Part shown: piece after piece, positions 46,101 through 53,295 of the stretch | Layout: every line of letters starts with the position of its first letter | How positions within the stretch are numbered: the stretch's first letter is position 1 | DNA from: JAGTVG01 sp963699805 | GTDB lineage: Bacteria > Bacteroidota > Bacteroidia > Cytophagales > Cyclobacteriaceae | Assembly (NCBI GenBank): GCA_963699805.1 | Contig: CAVOVH010000009.1 | Coordinates: 372,001-436,000 of the forward strand | DNA length: 64,000 nucleotides | Direction of reading: 5' to 3' | Translations under genes and position numbers: made by a program | The notes under the pieces: generated by a model | The model's database searches: none | What the model was told of the DNA's origin: nothing | Seen by the model: only the letters and a program-made list of their open reading frames with translations

Positions 46101-46530
46101 CATCTGGACGCTCTTTTCAATATCGTCCGATTCCATCACTGAAATCGCACCTGTAAGGTCTTTTTTCGCACGGGTACCATAACCGATCACGACAACCTCC
46201 GATAATTGAGTAACATCCGTTTGCATGATCACATCAATGATGGATTGGGTACCCACTTCGATGTTTCGTGACTGGTAGCCCACTGCACTGAAGGTCAGGC
46301 TGGCTCCCGTCAGGCACGGTTAATTTATAGTTCCCATCCAGGTCAGTGATCGTACCGGAAGTCGAACCCGTAACAATAATACTCACTCCCGGTATGGCAG
46401 AGCCATCTTCCCCGGAAGTCACCTTTCCGCTAATTGTCCTGTCCTGTGCATGTAATTGTCCGAAAACAAAGATTGAAAACACGAACAACAACAATTTCGG
46501 AAATCCGAATTGCTCGTAAAAATTTCTCAT
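43170..46530 (-). pseudogene. SusC/RagA-like TonB-linked outer-membrane receptor, interrupted by a +1 frameshift
   Basis: This is the large TonB-dependent transporter of a SusCD pair. The start at 46530 gives a signal peptide (LLLFVFSIFVFGQLHAQ) and a carboxypeptidase-like domain (TISGKVTSGEDGSAIPGVSI). At the C-run 46306-46308 the frame shifts: one extra base separates KLTVPDG from ASLTFSAVGYQSRNIEVG. The rest is intact, with SEVVVIGYGTRAKKDLTGAIS (TonB box and plug), GVRASNGVILITTKKG and a barrel ending in WTFGVNATF. The span of 3361 bases is one over a multiple of three; corrected length is about 1119 residues. Its partner susD has the same kind of single-base excess. The substrate is unknown. 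Confidence 0.9.
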
Positions 46531-47152
46531 AACTACTTTTGATTAGCGTAAAAAAATTAGATTCATTCCATTTTAAACCACACTTCAAGTTAGATTTTTC
46601 GTATGTCCGACACAAAGTTTTAATTCAAATTCGACAGTCAGAGACCATAGAATTATAATAGTTTCAAAAACACAGTTAAAAAGTTAATGCGAATTCATTT
46701 TTTATTAAATATCAGAAAGTATATTGCTATTTTCTTAAATATTTTTCTTAGACGTAAATATGAAATCGATAATTGAAGAATATTTGAGCCATTAAAAATT
46801 GACATATTTGTAAATATATTACGAATTTTATATGATATTTTTAAATATCCGTAAAAAAATCAATAAAGTATCTGATCCCTAAGTGATTTGAAAGCTACTA
46901 TCATTATTGCAATAAGTTGGCACTATATTTCAAACAAAATTTTTTAAAAAAAAGGTCTTGAAAACATGTATATTTTTAGTTATATGATTTTCATTCTATA
47001 TTCGTTGAGATTTTTTCATTAGTTATTGAATTTTTTTCAACAATTGCTCGCAAATATTAACAAATATCTATTCAAAGGCATTTACTGGCTGACGGCTTCT
47101 TTTTCCTTTTTATTCTTTATCATGGTCTTGACTGAATGTCTTTACACGTTAC
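46531..47152. other. Very A/T-rich intergenic region between susC and the small unknown gene
   Basis: This 620-bp gap between divergent genes is among the most A/T-rich DNA in the window and probably holds both promoters. An open frame at 47026-47211 begins with a signal-like hydrophobic stretch ending in LHAQ but stops after 61 codons and overlaps the next gene, so it was not called. Confidence 0.5.
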
Positions 47153-47584
47153 ATGCTCAAAGCGCCGATAATTCCGGAGGAGGAAACATCCCTGCTGACC
47201 AATATCTTTGATGAATGGAAATCCTTATTTAAATTGGCCAATGAGAATTCAGATGTGATCTACTTGCCCACAAATACAACGATCAAAGATTGGAACCAAA
47301 AGGAAGCCATTCGTTTCATCCGGGGAAATATTCGAATCCCTGTCCATACCTGTGATGATTTTATGATGCCCAATGTGGTCCTCGGAGTCACCAAGGTTCA
47401 GGAGGAACAAGGCATCTGGGCCGGTGAGTCTACCCTGATAATCAGGGCCAGAATACAGATTTCAACCATTGAGGTAACGGAAAACTCCGAGGTTATGATC
47501 TGGTGTAACCCTGAACTGGCTGAACAGATCCATTTAAAGCCGGATGAAACACTTTTGAAAGAAATAAATCGATTTGAATATTAA
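47153..47584 (+). CDS. Unknown 143-residue protein preceding an amidohydrolase
   Basis: No family was recognised. The protein has no signal peptide or membrane segment. It begins with an acidic helical stretch (EEETSLLTNIFDEWKSLFKLA) and then a mixed alpha/beta region containing IRIPVHTCDDFMMPNVVLGVT, which holds one His, one Cys and two Asp close together, and a strand-rich IIRARIQISTIEVTENSEVMIW. It ends 10 bp before the amidohydrolase ATG and is therefore probably co-transcribed and functionally linked, perhaps as a small subunit or regulator. The ATG at 47153 is the first good start. Confidence 0.6.
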   Translation: MLKAPIIPEEETSLLTNIFDEWKSLFKLANENSDVIYLPTNTTIKDWNQKEAIRFIRGNIRIPVHTCDDFMMPNVVLGVTKVQEEQGIWAGESTLIIRARIQISTIEVTENSEVMIWCNPELAEQIHLKPDETLLKEINRFEY

Positions 47585-47594
47585 ATAATCATTC

Positions 47595-48611
47595 ATGGAA
47601 AATCATAACCTGGAAAGGATCAACAGACAATTCGACTTTTTGAAAAAAAACAAAAATAACCTGGTGATTGATGCGGATACACACATTACTGATCTTAACA
47701 ATCTTTCACAACCATTGCTCGAAAAGTATAAAAATTCGGAAAATTACTATCATGGAAAACCCATTTCGGCTGAAGATCTTCTCGCAGAGATGGAATTGGC
47801 TGGCGTAGACATGTCACTTGTCTGGCAGAATCCTGCGGCCACCCCATATCTTCAGGATCAGGAAATCAATTTCCAACGGCTGTTAAAGGCCAACCAATAT
47901 GTGGCCGATATGGCGAATAAAAATCCAGAAAAACTGATTCCGGCTGGCTGGACCGACCCAAAGGCGCTGGGTCTGAAAAAGGCGCTTGAACTGACAGAAA
48001 TTTGTATTCTTCAGCTGGGCTTCCCCATTGTCAAGATGAATCCGGCACAGAACGCCTTCCCGATCGATGGTGAAGAAGTATTCAGGATCGTAGAAAAAAT
48101 AAGCGAGCTCAGGAGTATAGTCGCATTTCATTATGGCGCGGATACGCCCTATACACCCGCAGAAGGATTGGAGAAAATCGCTGAAAATTTTGCAGACACC
48201 CGGATTATCGGGGTGCATATGGGAGGCGGAGGTGCCAGCTACATGGAAGGGGAATCCCTCTACCTGAAAACCCGGGAACTTGGCATGAAATATAAAAACC
48301 TCTTTTTTATTCAAAGTGCGAAACGGGACACCCATATTGAAAGTGATTTCATTACCTATACACTGGCGGGAGATCCCCATGACCGGCAGATCGCCTGCGC
48401 AAGTGATGCCCCCTATGGAAGACAAACCTGGAATTTTGGAGGCTACCGGTTGATGTTTGCCAGCATGCTGAACAGTGAAAACCATACGGATGTCCGTGTC
48501 CGGAACCATTCCGAATTATTCACGACGGACATGATTAAGAACTATATGGGAAGGAATATTGCGGAACTGGTGATCGATGGATATGAGAGGATGCTCCAAT
48601 TGGGAAGCTAA
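47595..48611 (+). CDS. Amidohydrolase family protein (Amidohydro_2, TIM barrel)
   Basis: The 338-residue cytoplasmic protein is a metal-dependent hydrolase or decarboxylase-like TIM barrel. DADTHITDLN near residue 27 provides the first metal-ligand strand (here DxxTH), AFHYGADTPYTP near 178 and RIIGVHMGGGGASYMEG near 200 carry further histidines, and ACASDAPYGRQTWN near 265 carries the catalytic Asp. The family includes ACMS decarboxylase, resorcylate decarboxylases and lactonases, so the reaction cannot be named. There is no signal peptide. It follows an unknown 143-residue protein by 10 bp. Confidence 0.85.
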   Translation: MENHNLERINRQFDFLKKNKNNLVIDADTHITDLNNLSQPLLEKYKNSENYYHGKPISAEDLLAEMELAGVDMSLVWQNPAATPYLQDQEINFQRLLKANQYVADMANKNPEKLIPAGWTDPKALGLKKALELTEICILQLGFPIVKMNPAQNAFPIDGEEVFRIVEKISELRSIVAFHYGADTPYTPAEGLEKIAENFADTRIIGVHMGGGGASYMEGESLYLKTRELGMKYKNLFFIQSAKRDTHIESDFITYTLAGDPHDRQIACASDAPYGRQTWNFGGYRLMFASMLNSENHTDVRVRNHSELFTTDMIKNYMGRNIAELVIDGYERMLQLGS

Positions 48612-49166
48612 AGGCCCAAGGATAAAAGCTCAAGGCGGAAAGCGAAAAGGGGAGAATTTGGCATAGATCGTTTGAATGTACTTCAGAGTTTAAATAAAAC
48701 ATCAATCAATCGCTTGGCTTATAAGGCTTCGTGCGAAGGACTGCCAAGTGATTGTAATTATTGATAAAGATTTCTCATCCATATATTCCGTCACTCGGGA
48801 GGACCCAACCAACTGTTGATGATGAAAAGTCTCTCGTCCACCTATTTCAGTCATACGGGAAGACCTTTCCAGGTGCCATGGCAACCCGAGCGGCTTTTGA
48901 TGATATTTCAGCACTCTGGAAGACCCCTGCCACGGATGATATGCTTTTAAACATCTGATGACTTTGAGTCATAAGATGAGTTTTCACATGGATTCTTTGA
49001 AAAAATTATATGATATCCCTGCGAATCCTCAGCGTTCCCGGCTGTTAAAATCCTAATTCCGGTGATTTCAATTGAATTATAACAATTTAACCCGATGTCA
49101 AAAAATGTTTTTATATTTAAGTCCTGTTCACCAGTGATCGTAAAAATCTTTTTAGACTTTAGAATT
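48612..49166. other. Intergenic region containing a degenerate 60-bp tandem array
   Basis: Units beginning TCACTCGGGAGGACC (48791), TCATACGGGAAGACC (48851) and GCACTCTGGAAGACC (48911) recur at exactly 60 bp. An open frame of 65 codons spans them on the plus strand and one of 70 on the minus strand, but neither looks like a protein. The remainder is A/T-rich leader DNA for the downstream GH30-like gene. Confidence 0.5.
48791..48930. repeat. Degenerate tandem repeat, three units, 60-bp period
   Basis: The most conserved part is C[AG][CT][TA]C[GT]GGA[AG]GACC, with a weaker TTGATGAT segment between units. The last unit is partial. Read on the minus strand the units repeat the wording GACnGAAATA followed by GACGAGA or GATGAGA. 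Confidence 0.55.
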
Positions 49167-50669
49167 ATGCGCTCATCAAAATTCAATATACACAGTCGCC
49201 TCCTGGAAATTTCTGCCTGGTTTGTTCTTTCGATGATCCTGACTCTTGACGTTTCCGGGCAGAGCGAGGATTTTACTGCTATCCGGACCGAAGTTTATTT
49301 TGATCAGCCTATCCGGGACTGGGATGGCTTCGGATTTAATTATGTTGAAACGGCACAGACCCTGGATTACGATTCAGATCCGCAGGAGTATGGTGGATTC
49401 AGTTTACTGGATGAACAGGAACGCAGGGAAATAATAGATCTCGTATTCGGGGAAGATGGTCTGAAAGTTGGACTCGTGAAAATGTTTTATGATCCCTGGC
49501 ACCAGCGCGAACCTGATGGCCCGTTCGATCATGATAAATCCACTCAATATATCCGGATGTTTGTCAGGGAAGGACTTAAAAAAACCAGGGAACGAGGAGG
49601 TGACCTTCAGATCATTACCACCTTATATGGGCCCCCGGCCTGGGCCACCCGGCAAAAGTTTCTCAGGGGCCGTGATCTCGATCCCGAAATGAAGGACGAT
49701 CTGTGTAATTATATGATCGACTGGGTCCGGTACCTTCGAAAGGAAGAAGGATTACCTGTAAAATATGTTTCCCTCCATAACGAAGGTGAGGACTGGCTGC
49801 GATGGCCGGCCGATGGATCCCATGGCAATATTGGAAAAGGGCATGATTACAATATGTACTGGCCTCCTGAGCAGGTAGTCGAATTCATCACGCTGATGCG
49901 GGATAAAATGGATGAACAGGGCCTCGGTATGGTAGGCATCACCAACGGAGAGCCCACCAACTGGTTTCGTTTTTCAACCTGGGGTTATGCCGATTATATT
50001 TACCGTGATGAGGAAGCCCTCCAAAAGCTTGGATTGATTACCAGTCATGGTTTTTATAATGGGGCTTATACAAGCCGGTGGTTCGGGCCCCATACGTCCC
50101 AGGGCATCGATTTATTGCGTGAAAAAAGACCCTTGCTGAAAGCCTGGGTCACCTCCACCAGCTGGAGTAAAATGGATGCCAAGAACATCAAGGAGATGCA
50201 TGGAAATATTTATTCCACCAAAGTGAATGGCATCATTCCCTGGGCGGGCATTCAGCGGCCCACGCTCTGGGTGGGCGGGGATCCCAACCCGGGATCTGCC
50301 TTCACGGTAAGAGAAGATGGATCTTATGAGATCAGAAGAGGATATTATTTTTACAAACAAATCTCACGTGCCGGACAACCCGGGATGGCAGTGGCCCGGA
50401 CCATGTCGATGGATTCTCAGGTCGCCATGATCGCTTTTGCATCGAATGGAACCCATAACCCGGAATCATTTGTGGTCGTCAATTGGAGTGATGAGGATAA
50501 AAAAGTAAGTGTAAAGATTACCGGTTCCGGGCGAGCATCTTTTGAGGCCTTTCAGACCACTGAGGACGAGAATAAGCGCTACAGTCCCGTGGGGAATTTT
50601 CAGGTCATTGATAACAGGATCATTTTAAACAGCCCGAAAGGGTCGGTCACCACTTTTTTTGGAAAATGA
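49167..50669 (+). CDS. GH30-like glycoside hydrolase, expected nucleophile not present
   Basis: The frame is open from 49095, but ATG 49167 gives a proper signal peptide (AWFVLSMILTLDVSGQ) and is preferred, for 500 residues. The barrel has the GFGFNYVETAQ start and a candidate acid/base Glu in YVSLHNEGEDWLRWP near residue 206, followed by a beta-sandwich ending in KGSVTTFFGK. Family GH30 normally has a nucleophile Glu in a W-x-S/T-E motif on strand 7. Here the strand reads LKAWVTSTSWSKMD near 326, with no Glu. The assignment to clan GH-A is from overall layout, so another family or a non-catalytic relative is possible. Confidence 0.7.
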   Translation: MRSSKFNIHSRLLEISAWFVLSMILTLDVSGQSEDFTAIRTEVYFDQPIRDWDGFGFNYVETAQTLDYDSDPQEYGGFSLLDEQERREIIDLVFGEDGLKVGLVKMFYDPWHQREPDGPFDHDKSTQYIRMFVREGLKKTRERGGDLQIITTLYGPPAWATRQKFLRGRDLDPEMKDDLCNYMIDWVRYLRKEEGLPVKYVSLHNEGEDWLRWPADGSHGNIGKGHDYNMYWPPEQVVEFITLMRDKMDEQGLGMVGITNGEPTNWFRFSTWGYADYIYRDEEALQKLGLITSHGFYNGAYTSRWFGPHTSQGIDLLREKRPLLKAWVTSTSWSKMDAKNIKEMHGNIYSTKVNGIIPWAGIQRPTLWVGGDPNPGSAFTVREDGSYEIRRGYYFYKQISRAGQPGMAVARTMSMDSQVAMIAFASNGTHNPESFVVVNWSDEDKKVSVKITGSGRASFEAFQTTEDENKRYSPVGNFQVIDNRIILNSPKGSVTTFFGK

Positions 50670-50785
50670 TCATGATATATTAAAATACTATGCTTTGGGT
50701 TGTATGGGTCCTATCCTTTTTATTTTATACAAAAACGTCGTTTGGATAATATGAAGCTTTTCACAGGTATTAAATAGATGGCAAT

Positions 50786-51436
50786 TTGGCAATATTTCTA
50801 AAAATCCTTTTTATTTATTTATTTATGTCCGTCCTGCTGGGATTTATCCCTGTCAATTCCGGTTTTAGACAGGTGGAGAAAGGAATAACGATTTATATTG
50901 TTTCCAACGGGGTGCATACCGATTTTGTCCTGCCCATGGAAAATGAGTTCATGAACTGGCGATCATTTTTCAATCCGGAAGATTTCACAAATCGCATGGA
51001 AATCGCATCGTACATCGCTTTTGGCTGGGGTGACCAGGGATTTTACCTGAATACTCCGGAATGGTCAGATCTCAGGCCAGAAACTGCTTTCGTGGCGTTA
51101 TTTATGCCCAGCCAGTCGGCCATGCATGTGACTTTGTGGAGTAAACCGGAATCAGATGCCCGATCGGTTAAAATCCGATTAAGTGTTGCGCAGTATATAA
51201 AGATCATCGATTACATCAGGAATTCTTTTAAACTGGACCCGGAAAGCAGGCCTGTCAGGCTGGATCATCCCGGATATGGTAAATATGATCTTTTTTATGA
51301 ATCAAAACTTACCTTCCATTTATTCAGGACCTGCAATGTGTGGACGAATACCGGCCTGATCCGATCCGGGATCAGAACCTCATTATGGACACCTTATGAC
51401 CGGCCGATCCTTTATCAATTATCCAGAATTCATTAA
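50786..51436 (+). CDS. DUF2459 / TIGR02117 family protein
   Basis: The 216-residue protein begins with a hydrophobic segment (IFLKILFIYLFMSVLLGFI) that is a signal or anchor. The body has the family motifs IYIVSNGVHTDFVLPM and YIAFGWGDQGFYLNTPEW near residue 75, and ends with a conserved FRTCNVWTNTGL. The family was named for genes near urease loci in other bacteria, but its function is unknown; the conserved His/Asp and Cys/Asn suggest a papain-like or amidase-like fold, which is inference. The start is TTG at 50786; the ATG eight bases earlier is out of frame. Confidence 0.8.
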   Translation: MAIFLKILFIYLFMSVLLGFIPVNSGFRQVEKGITIYIVSNGVHTDFVLPMENEFMNWRSFFNPEDFTNRMEIASYIAFGWGDQGFYLNTPEWSDLRPETAFVALFMPSQSAMHVTLWSKPESDARSVKIRLSVAQYIKIIDYIRNSFKLDPESRPVRLDHPGYGKYDLFYESKLTFHLFRTCNVWTNTGLIRSGIRTSLWTPYDRPILYQLSRIH

Positions 51437-51470
51437 TTTTATGGATTCATAATTTTTGAATGTAAATTAA

Positions 51471-52400
51471 ATGAAACAAAAAGGAGGTCATCATCATGAT
51501 GAAGTCGACCTGAGAGGAAGAAAACTGCTCATTACCATTGTCCTCAATTTACTCATCACGGTGGCACAGGTTATCGGGGCCATTTTTGCAAATTCCCTGG
51601 CATTGTTTTCCGATGCCTTTCATAATTTCAGTGACACCTCCTCCCTGTTGATCAGTTATGTTGCCAACAAACTGACCAAGAAAAAATCCACCAAGGAGCA
51701 GACTTTCGGCTACAAGCGGGCTGAAATCATTGCGGCTTTTATCAATGCATCCTTTTTACTGATCATAGCAATCTACATCATCTATGAATCCATCAACCGG
51801 ATTTTTTCTCCGGACGAGGTGAAAATAAATCCCTTCCTCGTCATGGCACTGGCCGGATTCAGCATCATCATGAATGGATTGAGTGTATTGATCATATACA
51901 GTGATTCCAAAAAGAATATCAATATCCGGTCGGCTTATCTGCATTTATTTACCGATATGCTCTCGTCGATTGCAGTTCTCGCTGGCGGGGCGGCCATTTA
52001 TTTTTTCGATATCACTATCATCGACCCGATCTTATCCTTTGTGATCGCCATTTACCTGATCATTTTTGGATGGAAACTGGTAATCGAAAGCATCAAGGTA
52101 TTGATGCAGTTTACCCCGAAAAATATTGACCTGGAAGAAATTGCCAATGACCTCTCGGCAATTAAAGAGATCAGGAATATACATCATGCACATGCCTGGC
52201 AATTGAATGATGATGAGATCATGTTTGAAGCGCATGTGGAATTTGAGGAAGACCTTACAATCAGTGAAGCTTGCGAGGTGATGAAGGCCATGAAAGATCT
52301 CTTAAAGCAGCATTTCGATATCCACCATACTACTTTTCAACCTGAATTCCAGGTAGGTTGTAAGAGTGATCTGATCCATCAGTCTTCCGGACATTCCTGA
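51471..52400 (+). CDS. Cation diffusion facilitator family metal transporter
   Basis: CDF proteins export Zn2+, Co2+ or other divalent metals in exchange for protons. The 309-residue protein starts with a His-rich tip (GGHHHDE), then six transmembrane helices. The metal-site motif FSDAFHNFSD lies near residue 46-55 (HxxxD arrangement) and HLFTDMLSSI near 157-166 in TM5. Between TM4 and TM5 the loop is short. The cytoplasmic C-terminal domain (about 215-300) has IHHAHAWQL and FEAHVEF. The His/Asp pattern favours zinc. The stop codon touches that of the convergent next gene. Confidence 0.92.
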   Translation: MKQKGGHHHDEVDLRGRKLLITIVLNLLITVAQVIGAIFANSLALFSDAFHNFSDTSSLLISYVANKLTKKKSTKEQTFGYKRAEIIAAFINASFLLIIAIYIIYESINRIFSPDEVKINPFLVMALAGFSIIMNGLSVLIIYSDSKKNINIRSAYLHLFTDMLSSIAVLAGGAAIYFFDITIIDPILSFVIAIYLIIFGWKLVIESIKVLMQFTPKNIDLEEIANDLSAIKEIRNIHHAHAWQLNDDEIMFEAHVEFEEDLTISEACEVMKAMKDLLKQHFDIHHTTFQPEFQVGCKSDLIHQSSGHS

Positions 52401-52751
52401 TTATTTTTGAGCTAATTGAGCTTTCTGGGTATCGGCAATCATGGTATTCATTCTATAATATACCGTTCCCTGAACTTCAGTTAAAAAATCAGAAATGAGC
52501 ATGAATCTTTTGATAACATTGTTATCCCTGTCTCCTTTTGAAAAGATCTCATCGTGCTGATCGATGATTATGACCTCAGGAACACAACATCCTGTCTTAT
52601 TATTTGAAAAACAAGCTGTTTCTTTTTCAATGCAGGCGGAGATAAAATCCTCTTCGGCGGAAGTGCAGGTATCCTTCATCTTATCCGTTGTATTTGCATA
52701 CGCAACACCGATGGTCACTGCAGTCAGTAGGATGATCAATAAATTTTTCAT
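52401..52751 (-). CDS. Small exported Cys-rich protein of unknown function
   Basis: The 116-residue protein has a signal peptide (LLIILLTAVTIGVAYA). The mature part contains six cysteines within the first half (DTC, SAC, TAC and GCC), followed by a helix rich in Asp, Arg and Met, and ends in TQKAQLAQK. No family was recognised. Its stop abuts the stop of the CDF transporter gene, so the two converge with no gap. The cysteine pairs suggest disulfides or metal binding and it may handle the metal exported next door, but this is guesswork from position. Confidence 0.65.
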   Translation of the reverse strand: MKNLLIILLTAVTIGVAYANTTDKMKDTCTSAEEDFISACIEKETACFSNNKTGCCVPEVIIIDQHDEIFSKGDRDNNVIKRFMLISDFLTEVQGTVYYRMNTMIADTQKAQLAQK

Positions 52752-53295
52752 GGCCTTTTTTTGTTTGGTGATACTGTTAATGAAAAAACATACGAAAGGT
52801 ATGCCAGAATTTTTATCTATCTGTATATCAGTATCTTGTGAAGTTTTGTGAATTCAGATTGTGTTCATTTTTGAACAGTTGCCGCAAATCTGTACCGATT
52901 TTATGCAGTATATTAAGAATAAAGAAAGGATTTTAACCTTCAGGGTGAATAGAAATGTAAATTGCGAAAAAACCTGTTTTCATATACTTTCAGAAGGAAA
53001 TTCAGAATAACAAAAACAGGCACTGTTTCCAAGGGCGAAAAATAATCGTTGATGAAAGATCAGGTAACACTATTTATAAACTTTCTTTTCGTTCATATCA
53101 TAACTTTCCCTTCCTGTTCCCTTTTGTCTTTCAGCAGGAATCTTCAATACTGTGACGAGCCGGCCAAAACGGACCACCGTCCTTCCATTTAAAGTATCTT
53201 TCTAAATGACAGGGTGAAGGGGAAAAAATAAACCTGGAATTACAGCTCTCGAAAAAATTGATCCATGTAGCTTATTCTTCAGAAAGAAACATTAA
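52752..53295. other. Intergenic region, nothing recognised
   Basis: This 544-bp gap lies between the 5' end of the small Cys-rich gene and the 3' end of the GH3 gene, both on the minus strand. An 8-base inverted pair (CCTGTTTT/AAAACAGG) near 52972-53022 is the only structure noted and is weak. Confidence 0.4.

Noticed and set aside
47026..47211. 61-codon frame with a signal-peptide-like start (ends in LHAQ)
   Set aside because: It starts at TTG in very A/T-rich DNA, stops after a few mature residues and overlaps the better 143-residue gene; hydrophobic runs are expected by chance there.
48702..48958. Two overlapping frames of 65 and 70 codons on opposite strands
   Set aside because: Both lie over the degenerate 60-bp array and have no protein-like composition or family match.
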